64,000 bases of DNA from Romboutsia_E sp900604535 (GCF_900604535.1 NZ_UWOT01000005.1:62001-126000); one strand, 5' to 3'; positions 7,988-18,031 are shown, counted from the stretch's first letter. The notes: a model not told the origin generated them from the letters alone. Program-made: numbers and translations.

Positions 7988-10900
7988 TTAAAGTATCTTA
8001 TCTTTATTTATTAAATAATTTATATTAAAATACTTTATTTTAAAAGTTTTTTGTAAATCACCCATATAACGTACTCTACTACTCAAAGTTCGTTTTTTTA
8101 TTTCTTCATTTATATAATTTTCAGCTTTTTTCATATCTTTAATTTGTATACTTTTTAAACTTTTTGAAATATCCATAATGGCAGATTTTATAATTTCATC
8201 TCTGCATCTTTTAAAATGAGCTTCCATATTCTTATACATATTACTTCTATTCATACTAATAATTCTACATCCATGTAAATCTTTTTCAAGCATCCTTAAA
8301 GTAGTTTTATTACTTCCACTATTAAGTATAACAAAGCAACCATAATCATATTTACTCCTTAATATACGTCCTAAAGCTTGCTTTATTTTTATAGCTAGCT
8401 GAGGATAGTTTATTCTGTGATAAGGTATATTGTATTTATGCATTATAGTTGAATACAAAGGATCTTTGGGGTTTAAGTTTGGTATTTTATCCAACGTAGC
8501 ACATATAAGTCCATCTCCCGGAACATCTACACCTTCAAAACAGCCTTTAGAACCTAATACTACACATTTTTTATTTATATCTTTAAGTACATTTATACCT
8601 TTTTTGTCACTATAAATTTCTATATCTTTTTCATGTAAGTAATTCTTTAAAACCTCATAAGTCTTAGTCTGCCTGTCCTTACTATTAAATAGACATAAAG
8701 TATGCCCATTAGTTATATCACAAATATCACTTATAATCATACTTATTTCATCTATAAATGAATTATTTTTATAACTACAAATATCATTTACACTAATTAA
8801 AGATAGCCTCCTTTTATAATCATAAATAGGTTCTATTACTTTTTCTAAATTATTAACTCTATTTATTCCTAACGTTCTTTTAAAGTAATCCATCTTATTT
8901 CCTACACTTAATGTAGCTGATAAAAATATTCCTGTAGATAAAGAACTTAGTATATTTTCTTCAAATAAGTCTGCTATATTTAATGGAACTACTCTAATTT
9001 CAAAATACTTAAAGTTTTTATCTATATCTACTATTCTCGCAAAATTATCATCTTCGCTATATTCTAAAAAGGCTTGAATAGTATTTCTTATATCTTCCAT
9101 ATCCTTAAACCTTGACTTACCAAATTTATATACATCAGATTCTTTATCACAACTATCATCTTCCATATTTCTATCAATAGCTACTAATATTGATGTAATA
9201 TTTCTTAATATAGTTTCACAGCTAATCTTTATTCTTTCACTATATGGATTATATGTAATACTTGCATACTCTCCATTCTTTTTTATCTTTCCAGCAACTT
9301 CATTTGATTGTAGATTTAACTCCCATCTTAAATTATACATACTTAAATTACTATACTCGCTAGTTTCTCCATAAATAAGTAGTGATTGAATTTCTTCTAC
9401 TATTAAGTTTATATTTGTACTTATTTTATCTTTAATAGTTCTATCTAATCTTATATGATTATAAAATTTATCAAACATCTTAACTTTTTTAAGCTTTTTA
9501 TTATATGAAAATGGACTATTATATATATTTTCATAAGGATATATTTCCTGTAAAAAATATAAAAAAGCCCTAGAATCTACTATACTAGAGAAAAAATCAT
9601 ATCCTTTTTCAGTTAAATTATGTGCCTCATCTACTATTAAATTTTCAATTGGCTTTTCTTCTTTATATGGCCATTTAGCAAGTAGTGAGTGATTTATTAC
9701 TGTTATGTCTTCTTCTTTTAATTCTTCAACTCTTTTTTTATATAAACAATTTTTAATACATTTTTTAGGTCTACATAAGTTAGGATCACAACTTGAGCTT
9801 ATAATATGATTCATTATTCCAGTAAAATGATTTAAGATCCAATAATTTATTTCTTCTATATCTCCATAATCTCCATTTTCTACTAATCTCTCTAGATATA
9901 TAATTCCTAATACTTCTAATTTATTTAAATCATCAGACTTATAATCATATTTATATGATTCTAGCTTCTCCACACATATATAGTTATTTTTTCCTTTTAT
10001 ATATCCATAACTTACTTTATTATTTAACTCTAGAGAATTAAGTATATTAGGAATATCTTTGTTTATAAGCTGAGTTTGTAGTTCCTTAGTATCTGTAGAT
10101 ACTATTATTCTTTGATTTCTTAATCTAGCTTCTAAAATTGCTGGTAATAAATATCCAATACTTTTTCCAATACCTGTTGGTGCTTCTATACATGCAATAT
10201 TAGCTGACCCATGGTTTCCTCTAAAAGTTTCTCTTATAGTTTTTGTAAGTTCATACTGTCCTGGTCTAAACTCATATATAAATCCTTCTTTACTTGCCCA
10301 AATGCTATCATCCTTAAGCAAGTCTTCATATGGACTATGCTTTGAATGTATTTTATTAAAGATTTCCTTTTCCTTCTTTTTATCTCTATATGATAAGTTG
10401 CTTTTATTATCTTCATACTTTATGTTATATTCATCTATTTCATAATTTCCTTCATCTATAAATCTACTCCAGTCCCAACTTGATAATCCAAATTTATTTA
10501 AATAAGAATTTATTTTAAAACTTAATGGTTCTAGTGTTGCGTTATTAATTTCACTTTTATTAAGTCTCATTAAAAGTGCATTCACAACGTTTATAGTATC
10601 TATAGCATCATCTAATGCTCTATGTTTTTCATCACTTTTATCATTGGTTATTCTCTTTTTTAGATAATCTAAACTATATTCTTTATGATATGGCTCTAAT
10701 ATCGCTGCTAATTCCATAGAATCTATAATCTTATTTTTAATTTCCGGTATATAAAAATTAAAGAAACTTTTTTCAAATTCTGCATTATGACATACTATAA
10801 CTTTATCCTCAATAAAGTCTATAAGATATTTTTTCACCGTATTTAAATCCATCGCATTATTAAAGTCTTCTCTTTTTAATTCACTACATAAAGAAAATAT

Positions 10901-11101
10901 CTCTAGTGGTATTTCTTTTTTATTTTTTATTAAAGACCTAAAGGTAGTTATTTCTTTATTGTTTATTTTCACAGCTCCAATTTCTAATATTTCAGATTTA
11001 CTCGGATTTAATCCACTTGTTTCTATATCTAAAAAAATAACATTATTTATCACACTAATAATATCATTTCTTAATTTTATTATATTCTCCACTTCATCCA
11101 T
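7988..11101 (-). CDS. dinG: DinG-family helicase with N-terminal DEDDh exonuclease domain
   Basis: The start is ATG 11101 with AAAGGA 6 nt upstream; an upstream in-frame TTG (11116) lies at that site. The 1037-aa protein carries a DEDDh 3'-5' exonuclease (DIET at 25-28, HNAEFE, HRALDDAIDT to about 175). An XPD/DinG helicase follows: Walker A APTGIGKS near 305, four cysteines in the CDPNLCRPKKC...C region near 440-455 that could hold a 4Fe-4S cluster, VDEAHN near 487, and the C-terminal QALGRILRS motif. Such proteins unwind forked or RNA-containing DNA during repair. Unlike the B. subtilis form, this one keeps the cysteine cluster. It is monocistronic. Confidence 0.9.
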   Translation of the reverse strand: MDEVENIIKLRNDIISVINNVIFLDIETSGLNPSKSEILEIGAVKINNKEITTFRSLIKNKKEIPLEIFSLCSELKREDFNNAMDLNTVKKYLIDFIEDKVIVCHNAEFEKSFFNFYIPEIKNKIIDSMELAAILEPYHKEYSLDYLKKRITNDKSDEKHRALDDAIDTINVVNALLMRLNKSEINNATLEPLSFKINSYLNKFGLSSWDWSRFIDEGNYEIDEYNIKYEDNKSNLSYRDKKKEKEIFNKIHSKHSPYEDLLKDDSIWASKEGFIYEFRPGQYELTKTIRETFRGNHGSANIACIEAPTGIGKSIGYLLPAILEARLRNQRIIVSTDTKELQTQLINKDIPNILNSLELNNKVSYGYIKGKNNYICVEKLESYKYDYKSDDLNKLEVLGIIYLERLVENGDYGDIEEINYWILNHFTGIMNHIISSSCDPNLCRPKKCIKNCLYKKRVEELKEEDITVINHSLLAKWPYKEEKPIENLIVDEAHNLTEKGYDFFSSIVDSRAFLYFLQEIYPYENIYNSPFSYNKKLKKVKMFDKFYNHIRLDRTIKDKISTNINLIVEEIQSLLIYGETSEYSNLSMYNLRWELNLQSNEVAGKIKKNGEYASITYNPYSERIKISCETILRNITSILVAIDRNMEDDSCDKESDVYKFGKSRFKDMEDIRNTIQAFLEYSEDDNFARIVDIDKNFKYFEIRVVPLNIADLFEENILSSLSTGIFLSATLSVGNKMDYFKRTLGINRVNNLEKVIEPIYDYKRRLSLISVNDICSYKNNSFIDEISMIISDICDITNGHTLCLFNSKDRQTKTYEVLKNYLHEKDIEIYSDKKGINVLKDINKKCVVLGSKGCFEGVDVPGDGLICATLDKIPNLNPKDPLYSTIMHKYNIPYHRINYPQLAIKIKQALGRILRSKYDYGCFVILNSGSNKTTLRMLEKDLHGCRIISMNRSNMYKNMEAHFKRCRDEIIKSAIMDISKSLKSIQIKDMKKAENYINEEIKKRTLSSRVRYMGDLQKTFKIKYFNINYLINKDKIL

Positions 11102-11201
11102 TTTAAGTCCTTTCAATATTACTTTACTTCTAAGTTTATCTTAGTTTTATATAATATTTACTTTACTATACATTTTATAATTTTTAAATATTTTATATTA
11201 A

Positions 11202-11229
11202 TTGACAAAATTTTATAGCGATATATTGT
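11202..11229 (+). promoter_or_regulatory. Promoter of the pdaA gene
   Basis: TTGACA (11202-11207), a 16-nt spacer and TATTGT (11224-11229), about 75 nt before the GTG start. Confidence 0.5.
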
Positions 11230-11306
11230 TCTAATTTGTGGTATATAATCGACCATAATTATAAAAACTATATAAAGTTAAATTTATTATAATTAGAGGT
11301 GATTTT

Positions 11307-12137
11307 GTGAATAAAAAAAGCTATAAAAATTATTATATATTAGGTGCTTTTTTAATTGCTTTCACATTGTTAGTTGTACCAAATTTTTCTCTAGTCAAAA
11401 AGCTTAAAACTCAAATTTATTCTCCTGGGCTTAGTACTACTGAATATAATTGGTATTTTAATCCTCGTAACGATGGAAAGCAACCGTCTCCACCTCAAGA
11501 AGCTAGTTTCTTTAAGAAATATGATTCTTATTATGTAGGAGACCATAATGAAAAGGTAATATATTTAACATTTGATGAAGGGTATGAAAATGGTTATACA
11601 AGCAAAATCTTAGATGTATTAAAGAAACATAGTGCTAAAGCCCATTTCTTCGTAGTTGGAACTTATATTGACACTAATCCTGACCTTATAAAACGTATGG
11701 AAAAAGAAGGACATTTAGTTTGCAATCATTCTAAAAATCATCCTTCTATGGCAAGTATACATGATTTTGATAAGTTTAAAGATGAAGTTATTAGTGTAGA
11801 AGAATCTTATAAGAATGTTACAAATAAGGATATGCCTAAATACTTTAGACCTCCAATGGGAAAATTTAGCGAAGAGTCTTTAAAATACACACAAGACTTA
11901 GGTTATAGTTCAATATTTTGGAGCTTTGCTTATGTAGATTGGTATAATGATAAGCAACCTACTCCAGAGTTTGCAAAAGAAAAAATCTATTCTAGAACAC
12001 ATCCAGGTGCAATAGTTTTACTTCATCCTAATTCAAAAACAAATAGCGAAATACTTGATGAAGTTCTTACTCACTGGGAAAAAGAAGGATATAGATTAGA
12101 AACATTTGATTATTTAGTTAAATCAAATAAAAATTAA
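11307..12137 (+). CDS. pdaA: Polysaccharide deacetylase, PdaA-type (spore cortex muramic delta-lactam)
   Basis: The GTG at 11307 follows AGAGGTGA at the usual distance. The 276-aa protein has an N-terminal hydrophobic anchor (about residues 8-27) and a NodB-type deacetylase domain. Its catalytic TFDEGY is at about 88-93, with GHLVCNHSKNHPSM for the metal-binding histidines, YFRPPMGKFSE, and LLHPNS near the end. The TFDEGYENGYT form and length match PdaA, which removes the acetyl group from muramic acid on the way to the cortex-specific delta-lactam needed for germination. It acts outside the forespore membrane. It is transcribed alone and ends at a hairpin. Confidence 0.83.
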   Translation: MNKKSYKNYYILGAFLIAFTLLVVPNFSLVKKLKTQIYSPGLSTTEYNWYFNPRNDGKQPSPPQEASFFKKYDSYYVGDHNEKVIYLTFDEGYENGYTSKILDVLKKHSAKAHFFVVGTYIDTNPDLIKRMEKEGHLVCNHSKNHPSMASIHDFDKFKDEVISVEESYKNVTNKDMPKYFRPPMGKFSEESLKYTQDLGYSSIFWSFAYVDWYNDKQPTPEFAKEKIYSRTHPGAIVLLHPNSKTNSEILDEVLTHWEKEGYRLETFDYLVKSNKN

Positions 12138-12142
12138 ATATA

Positions 12143-12191
12143 AAGTAAAGGTCTTAAATAAATATATTTCAATAATTTAAGATCTTTACTT
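12143..12191. terminator. Terminator between convergent pdaA and the 167-aa gene
   Basis: AAGTAAAGGTCTTAAAT / ATTTAAGATCTTTACTT arms, 17 bp with one mismatch, followed by a T-rich run. Confidence 0.75.
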
Positions 12192-12202
12192 ATACTTTTA
12201 AT

Positions 12203-12706
12203 TTAAGCATCTACTAATATATTTTTTCCTTTATATTCTGCTACCCAGTATGGTTTATATATACTTTTTATTTCTAGTAGCTTTATATTTTGTATATTTA
12301 GATTATCTAACATATCATTTTTATATTTTTTTTCCATAAACTTTATAATTTGATTTTTCACTTCTTCAATAATTTCGTAGTCATCAACTTTAGATTTTTT
12401 TATACAACTTTTTGGTACATATCTTTTTACTGTAATTGGAATAGAATCTACAGACTCAGAATATCCGCTATATGTATTTACTACCATGGTTACATCGAAC
12501 TTTTTAGAACTATTTCTAAATAAATTCATACTCCCCTTTTTGCTAGTTATTTGATACTTTAAAATTTTAAACTCTATATATTCTAGATGTATATCTTGAG
12601 CCTTATTATTAAATTGTATTACTTTACTAATTAAAGGTGTTTTATTAAATATCTTTCTAATAGCATCTTTCTTTTTTACATTTATTTTTATAGAATCCAC
12701 TAACAT
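12203..12706 (-). CDS. Conserved-looking protein of unknown function (167 aa)
   Basis: The ATG at 12706 follows GGGAGGA. The product is soluble and basic, with no membrane segment or signal peptide. A notable feature is the C-terminal IYKPYWVAEYKGKNILVDA, where a Pro-Tyr-Trp turn and final beta strands resemble the ends of several small Firmicute domains, but I cannot assign a family. It stands between a convergent pdaA and a divergent zinc phospholipase-like gene. Confidence 0.6.
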   Translation of the reverse strand: MLVDSIKINVKKKDAIRKIFNKTPLISKVIQFNNKAQDIHLEYIEFKILKYQITSKKGSMNLFRNSSKKFDVTMVVNTYSGYSESVDSIPITVKRYVPKSCIKKSKVDDYEIIEEVKNQIIKFMEKKYKNDMLDNLNIQNIKLLEIKSIYKPYWVAEYKGKNILVDA

Positions 12707-12836
12707 AAATATCCTCCCAGGATGATTTTATTTATTTACTTAATAAATTATATTATCCATAAGCTTGTTCTAATGTATATAGGTTTTTAAATTTACATAT
12801 CATAATGATTACAATTATGAATTGGAGGATAAAAAA

Positions 12837-13772
12837 ATGCCAAGGGCTATTACACACTATTTATTTGCTAATGATTGTTTTAATAATTTAGATATAAAAA
12901 CACAAAATATAATAAAAAAAAATATTAATGTATATAACTTAGGGAGCCAAGGTTCTAATTTTTTTAATTATTATAATGATTTATCCTTTTTGAATAAAAA
13001 AAATACTTCTCTATTAAGTGCTCTTATTCACAATAAAGATACTAATATTTTTTTTAATAATATGGTTATGTATTGTAATAGTAAAAATAATTTAGAACAT
13101 TTATTTAATGACACAAACTTTAAAAACGTTTGTATCTCATATATATACGGTTTTTTATCTCACTATATATTAGATGAATACGCTCATCCATATATATATA
13201 GTTTACAAAAAACGCTAAAGGAAAAATATAAATATAAAAGTGCTGTAGCTCTTCATAAAAGTATTGAAACTCATATTGATAAATTAATATTATTCAAATT
13301 TAAAAGCTTAAAACCATATGACTTTAAAGATTATTTAAATATTGATATTAGTAATGATGATTTATTAGTAATTTGTGATATGTATAGTTATTTACTAAGC
13401 TATGTGTATAATAAAAAAATCACTTATGACGATATAAAAAAATCATATTATACATTTAAAAAAGTAGAAAAAAAATTAAATACATCATATAACCTATTTT
13501 CTAAAATTTATTTAAATATAAAAAACACAACTGTAAAAAATAGTTTTATAGATAATGAAATATATTCTAACTATTCACATTGTGTAAATGATTTACTCAA
13601 TGAAAATCACTCTGTATGGGTAGATCCTATTACCCTAAAAAAGCATAACTGCTCTTTTTTAGATATATACAATAATAGCTTAGATATATTTTTAGATACT
13701 TCTATAAAATTAGATTCTTACTTTAAAAATAAATCTTCTATTGATTTTTTAGAGTTTAAAATTAGTTATTAA
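12837..13772 (+). CDS. Zinc-dependent phospholipase C-like protein
   Basis: The start is ATG 12837 (MPRAITHYLFAND) preceded by GGAGG; the upstream in-frame TTG (12822) lies at the ribosome binding site. The 311-aa protein carries the zinc-dependent phospholipase C fold: an early His (ITHYLF), YGFLSHYILDEYAHPYIYS (HxxxDxxxHP) at about 105-125, and LHKSIETHID at about 142-151. There is no signal peptide, unlike secreted alpha-toxin-type enzymes, so it is probably intracellular with an unknown substrate. It is 11 nt upstream of a PHP-domain hydrolase and likely cotranscribed. A second member of this family lies at 33298. Confidence 0.75.
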   Translation: MPRAITHYLFANDCFNNLDIKTQNIIKKNINVYNLGSQGSNFFNYYNDLSFLNKKNTSLLSALIHNKDTNIFFNNMVMYCNSKNNLEHLFNDTNFKNVCISYIYGFLSHYILDEYAHPYIYSLQKTLKEKYKYKSAVALHKSIETHIDKLILFKFKSLKPYDFKDYLNIDISNDDLLVICDMYSYLLSYVYNKKITYDDIKKSYYTFKKVEKKLNTSYNLFSKIYLNIKNTTVKNSFIDNEIYSNYSHCVNDLLNENHSVWVDPITLKKHNCSFLDIYNNSLDIFLDTSIKLDSYFKNKSSIDFLEFKISY

Positions 13773-13783
13773 GGGATGATTTA

Positions 13784-15199
13784 ATGAATGTGAAAAAGAT
13801 AATATTTTTAATAGTACCAATACTTTTATTGTTAGTCTTTATACATGAAAGTAATGATGATACTGTAAGTGCTATAAATGAAATAAAAGATGATTTAACT
13901 CCACCGATTATAAAAAAAGTAAATCCATCTAAATGCCAACAATATATAGTTGGAAAACCTACAATATCAGTGTCTTATAAAGATGATACTGGTATAAATT
14001 TATCATCAGTAAAATTTTTTGTAAATTATAAAGATGTTACAAGTGATTGTACAATTACAAATGAAAAGATTACTTATACGCCTAAAACTAAATTTAAAAG
14101 AGGTAACCAAATAGTAAAAATTGAATTAAGTGACTTATCTAATAATAAAAAAGAATTTGAATGGTATTTTACAGTTGGTACTCCTGTATATACTCACTAT
14201 AGAGGTTTACTTCATGCTCATACAGAAAATAGCGATGGCCATGGTACCTATGAAGATGCTTATTATTTAGCAAAATATAAAGCTAATTTAGATTTTTTTG
14301 CTATAACAGACCATTCTAATTATTTAGATAATGACTTAATGTGTACTTTAAATGATTCATCACCTTCTAAAAAATGGAATAACTTAATAACTTGTGCTGA
14401 TAAGTATTCAAGTAATGGTGAATTTATAGCATTATCTGGATTTGAAATGACATATGATATGAATGATGAAAATCCAAAAGGACATATTAATGTATTAAAT
14501 ACAGATGGATTTATTTCTTCTAATGATACCAGTTTAGACTTAGATAGATTTTACCAAATTATATCTAACTACGAAGATTTAATAGGACAATTTAATCATC
14601 CATGTGATAAGTTTGGTAAGTTTAATGACTTTAAATATTCACAAGCTGCAGATAAAGTAATTTGCTTATTAGAAATAGGTAATGGATATAATAAATCTAT
14701 GGATAAAAATATAAAAGCATATGATATGTATCAATATGCTTTAGATAAAGGTTGGCACGTTGCACCTACATGTAATCAAGATAATCACAAAGTTGATTTT
14801 GGTATAGCAAATGAGTTTAGAACAGTTATTTTATCTACTGACTTAACAAAGGATGCTTTATATGATGGATTAAGACATATGAGAGTATATGCAACAGAAG
14901 ATAAGAACATAAAGATAGATTATACAATAAATGATTCACCCTTAGGTTCTACGCTAAAAAAACCATCGAAATTAAATTTTTCTGTTAGTGCTATAGATAA
15001 TGATAATAGTGATACTATTAAAGATATTCAAATTATAAGTAACAATGGATCAATTATAAAAAAACAAAGCTTTAATTCTAATTTTGCTAAATTAGATTTT
15101 ACTATCAAGGCTAAAGAAGATGCATTTTATTATGCTAAAATAATACAACAAAATAATAAGATATCAATTACTGCTCCTATATGGGTAAAAATAAGATGA
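13784..15199 (+). CDS. CehA/McbA-type PHP-domain metallohydrolase, membrane-anchored
   Basis: The ATG at 13784 follows GGGATGA. The 471-aa protein starts with a hydrophobic segment (about 5-22; signal peptide or anchor), then a beta-rich Ig-like region (about 40-140). The PHP phosphoesterase domain (about 143-385) shows LHAHTENSDGHG, ITDHSNYLD, GHINVLNT and FNHPCD, which supply metal ligands, and a beta C-terminal region follows. The family hydrolyses phosphate or carbamate esters; the substrate is not evident. Together with the preceding phospholipase-like gene it suggests handling of phosphorylated head groups, which is inference only. Confidence 0.8.
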   Translation: MNVKKIIFLIVPILLLLVFIHESNDDTVSAINEIKDDLTPPIIKKVNPSKCQQYIVGKPTISVSYKDDTGINLSSVKFFVNYKDVTSDCTITNEKITYTPKTKFKRGNQIVKIELSDLSNNKKEFEWYFTVGTPVYTHYRGLLHAHTENSDGHGTYEDAYYLAKYKANLDFFAITDHSNYLDNDLMCTLNDSSPSKKWNNLITCADKYSSNGEFIALSGFEMTYDMNDENPKGHINVLNTDGFISSNDTSLDLDRFYQIISNYEDLIGQFNHPCDKFGKFNDFKYSQAADKVICLLEIGNGYNKSMDKNIKAYDMYQYALDKGWHVAPTCNQDNHKVDFGIANEFRTVILSTDLTKDALYDGLRHMRVYATEDKNIKIDYTINDSPLGSTLKKPSKLNFSVSAIDNDNSDTIKDIQIISNNGSIIKKQSFNSNFAKLDFTIKAKEDAFYYAKIIQQNNKISITAPIWVKIR

Positions 15200-15221
15200 T
15201 GGAATTTATTTTTCCATCATC
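15195..15221. terminator. Hairpin embedded in two convergent gene ends
   Basis: A perfect 10-bp repeat GATGATGGAA / TTCCATCATC overlaps the last codons of both the PHP gene and the SpoIVB-like gene. It has no strong T tract. Confidence 0.55.
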
Positions 15222-16176
15222 CACTCTATATATAAACCAACACCTTCTTTTGTATTTGTAGCTAATACATGTGATAATGCACCTATTATTTTTCCATTTT
15301 GTATTATTGGTGAGCCACTCATACCTTGTAGTATACCACCATATGAATTTATAAAATCTTTATCAACTACTTCAAATTCAAATCCTTGAGTGCTTGGCTC
15401 ATCTTGATTGTTTATTTTAGTTATATTAATATCATAAAACTTTTTATTTTCTTCAGTACTATTACTTATAACTAAACTTGCATGTCCTAATTGAACATCT
15501 TCAACTTTACCTACCTTATAAATTTGTTTATCTTTAAAATTATCACAAGTTATTTTTCCCTTTGCTCCAAAGTCATTTACTTTATATATATTACCTTGAC
15601 TTTTGTCTTTCATTTTTCCATAAATACTACCAATTTCACATTTATTAGATTTTTTTATTTCTACTACATTACATAAATATATCTTACCTTGTTTTGAAAT
15701 TATATCATTTAGTTCATTAACTCTTATATTATGTCCTACAGCTCCAAATGTATTTTCTTTTGGATCTATATAAGTTAATGTAGCGCAAAATGGAATGTAT
15801 TCTGTAAAATAGGATGGATTAAGTTCTTCTTTACTTAACATTATGTTTTCATACTTTCCATTTCTTAATATTAAAACCTTATAATTTTTAGCTTTGTTAT
15901 AGATAATATAATTAAAAATATCATTTCTATTTTTATTTTTTTATTATCTATTTTACATATTAAATCGAAGTTTTCCAAATTTTTAAATTTGTTATCTCTT
16001 TTATAATACATAACTTTTTGAGTATCCATATTAATCTGTAAAAGTTCTCCTCCTATAATAACTTCTGAAGGAATTTCTTCTTTTTTTTGCATTGAATGAA
16101 TACAACTTGGAAATAATACTATTAAAGTAAAAATAATTAAAAACATTTTTAAATTTGTTTTAAAGGACTTTTTCAT
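15206..16176 (-). pseudogene. SpoIVB-family serine protease (S55), interrupted by a -1 frameshift
   Basis: Two adjacent reading frames make one SpoIVB-like protein. The N-terminal part starts at ATG 16176 (GGAGT upstream) with a lipoprotein- or signal-like segment ending near FPSCIHS, then a PDZ-like stretch (SEVIIGGELLQINMDT). It runs out of frame near the A7/A5 tract at 15930-15942. The next frame restores NDIFNYIIYNKAKNYKVLI and runs into the S55 protease domain with GAVGHNI (catalytic His) and GMSGSPI (catalytic Ser). The total is 971 nt, one base short of a 323-aa protein. SpoIVB signals pro-sigma-K processing during sporulation; this copy is shorter than the usual ~425 aa and may be a paralogue. 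It may be a true frameshift, slippage, or a homopolymer error. Confidence 0.75.
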
Positions 16177-16297
16177 ATAGTACTCCTTCAATAAAATATT
16201 TTTAATTGCAGTATTATTATGTGTATCTATCAAATATATTATAATGGTAAGTACTTTATCCAACTTTACTATTTGCATCAACTTCATTTATTTAACT

Positions 16298-16322
16298 AAA
16301 AAAACGAGTACTTACATACTCG
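16298..16322 (-). terminator. Terminator after the 85-aa membrane protein gene
   Basis: Short CGAGTA / TACTCG hairpin (16305-16322) followed on the minus strand by seven T. Confidence 0.7.
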
Positions 16323-16330
16323 CTTTTAAT

Positions 16331-16588
16331 TTACTTTTTATTTTTTTTTGATCTTATATCCATTTCTCCATATATATAGTTAACACCTAATATAATAAAA
16401 TACCAAATTACAAATAAAACTATACCTGCAATAAGTACTATATTTTTAAAGTTAATTAGTAAATCTAAAATTATAGAATTATCTAATTTTAAACCTAAAT
16501 AAAGTAAAATTAAACTTACTAATACTATTATAACAGTCTCTTTTAATGCTTTTAATCCATATTGCTTTAATCTATATATTTTTTCCAT
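16331..16588 (-). CDS. Small two-helix membrane protein of unknown function
   Basis: The ATG at 16588 follows AGGAG. The 85-aa product has two transmembrane segments (about residues 17-34 and 46-70) and a basic C-terminus (RSKKNKK). It starts 16 nt after the stop of the acetyltransferase gene and ends at a terminator, so the two form an operon. The family is not recognised. Confidence 0.65.
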   Translation of the reverse strand: MEKIYRLKQYGLKALKETVIIVLVSLILLYLGLKLDNSIILDLLINFKNIVLIAGIVLFVIWYFIILGVNYIYGEMDIRSKKNKK

Positions 16589-16604
16589 TTTAATCTCCTG
16601 GTGA

Positions 16605-17390
16605 TTATTTTAATAAAATGCTCCACTTATCATCTACTTCATATCCTATTTTTTTATAAATTCTGCCTGCGTACTCATTATTATAAAATAAACAAGGTAC
16701 TTTACCTTCATTAAATAATTCTTTTGATAATGTGTATACCATATATGTAGCTAACCCTTTATTTCTATAATTTATATCTGTACCTACACCACAAATCATA
16801 GCTAAAAAGCTTGTCTCTATTCCTGTAGATACTGTGCTTATTATTTTATCATTATCTTTTACAAAATAAATCCTTGTATTCTTCTCATTTAATTGCTTAG
16901 TCTTTGATGGTATATAATCTGGTGCATGCATTCCATCTATTTGACTTAAGAATTTATTTAATTCTTCTAAATCTTTTACTTCAGCTTTTTGAATCTTATT
17001 TTCTGTACCTACTAAAGTTTCTATATTATTTAAACTTTTTAAGCTACAAAAATAAGTTTCTTTAAATTCTTTATAATCTTCATATCCGTCTAATAATTTA
17101 TCTATAACCGATTTTTTCCCACTAATCTCTTTTATATCCAAAGTATTTATATGACTTATCATTTCATCTACATCAAAATCATTCTCATAACTATAAATTA
17201 CTAAAGATTTGTAATATCTTAGCATTACAGCAGCAATCTTTTCGTTGCAAATTTGAAACCAAACTTCTTGAAATTCTGTATTTAATCCATAATTTTCAAC
17301 ATCGCCTATTATGAATAAATTAATACGCTCTTCATGCGATACATATTCCCAAAACGCTTTTTCTAAGCTTTCATTTACTTTTGTAATCAA
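16605..17390 (-). CDS. GNAT-family N-acetyltransferase
   Basis: A TTG start at 17390 with GGGGGG upstream gives 261 aa. The acetyl-CoA-binding motif A is clear near the C-terminus (GVGTDINYRNKGLATYMV, about residues 200-217), followed by NEYAGRIYKKIGYE (motif B). The N-terminal 120 residues form an additional domain without a recognised fold, as in the larger single-substrate members of the superfamily. It should transfer acetyl from acetyl-CoA to an amine; the substrate is unknown. It leads a two-gene operon with the small membrane protein. Confidence 0.82.
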   Translation of the reverse strand: MITKVNESLEKAFWEYVSHEERINLFIIGDVENYGLNTEFQEVWFQICNEKIAAVMLRYYKSLVIYSYENDFDVDEMISHINTLDIKEISGKKSVIDKLLDGYEDYKEFKETYFCSLKSLNNIETLVGTENKIQKAEVKDLEELNKFLSQIDGMHAPDYIPSKTKQLNEKNTRIYFVKDNDKIISTVSTGIETSFLAMICGVGTDINYRNKGLATYMVYTLSKELFNEGKVPCLFYNNEYAGRIYKKIGYEVDDKWSILLK

Positions 17391-17806
17391 AAGTATTCCC
17401 CCCTTATCTTTTTACAACTAATAAGCCTATTAATTATAAAAAATTTTAGTGGACTTGACCTAATTATAAAAAAATATATCGTATATATCAATAGCATTTC
17501 CTATTATTTAATAATTATTTTATTTACAAAGTTACACATACACCATATATATTCTTTACTGTTGATGTAATATCCTCTATAAATCATAGTTATATGATAA
17601 TTTTCTTCAAAATTTATATTTTACATTTTTACCTACCTTATTTATATATGCATTTAGTTTTGATACTTATACGTATTATTACAAAATAAATATCTAGCAA
17701 ATTTTATAATAACTTTTTATTATTTCTAAAAATTCAAATTTTATTTACTTATATATTTCTTATTAATTCATAAAATATAACTAATTCATCTTAAGGAGGA
17801 CTTAAT
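17391..17806. other. AT-rich intergenic region
   Basis: This 416-bp stretch lies between divergent genes and should hold both promoters, but no -10/-35 pair stands out and no open frame with a ribosome binding site is visible. Confidence 0.5.
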
Positions 17807-17971
17807 ATGGAAAACAAATCGACTTGTAGTTCAGGATGTAATTGTAATCATGGACATTTTGAATTAGCTAATCTTAATTCATCTGAAAAAGCAGCTATTG
17901 ACAAAGCTGAACATTTAGTAAAAGAGGAAACTGGAAAAGATTATGTCATGATAGCTTGGGAAAAGAAATAG
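17807..17971 (+). CDS. Small Cys/His-rich protein (54 aa), unknown function
   Basis: ATG 17807 is preceded by a strong AAGGAGGA, and the frame is closed by TAG at 17971, followed by a 21-bp terminator hairpin. This start, stop and terminator arrangement is convincing despite the short length. The N-terminus has a cluster CSSGCNCNHGH (Cys7, Cys11, Cys13, His15, His17) that could bind a metal. The remainder is a likely amphipathic helix (SSEKAAIDKAEHLVKEETG) and a short strand (DYVMIAW). The family is not recognised; it could be a small metal-binding or sporulation protein. Confidence 0.7.
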   Translation: MENKSTCSSGCNCNHGHFELANLNSSEKAAIDKAEHLVKEETGKDYVMIAWEKK

Positions 17972-17984
17972 CTTTCAAGTAAAA

Positions 17985-18028
17985 AAAGACAATATTAAAT
18001 AGGTTTTAACCTATTTAATATTGTCTTT
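17985..18028. terminator. Strong bidirectional terminator
   Basis: A near-perfect ~20-bp stem (AAAGACAATATTAAATAGG and its complement) between convergent genes, A-rich on one side and T-rich on the other. Confidence 0.88.
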
Positions 18029-18031
18029 GCA

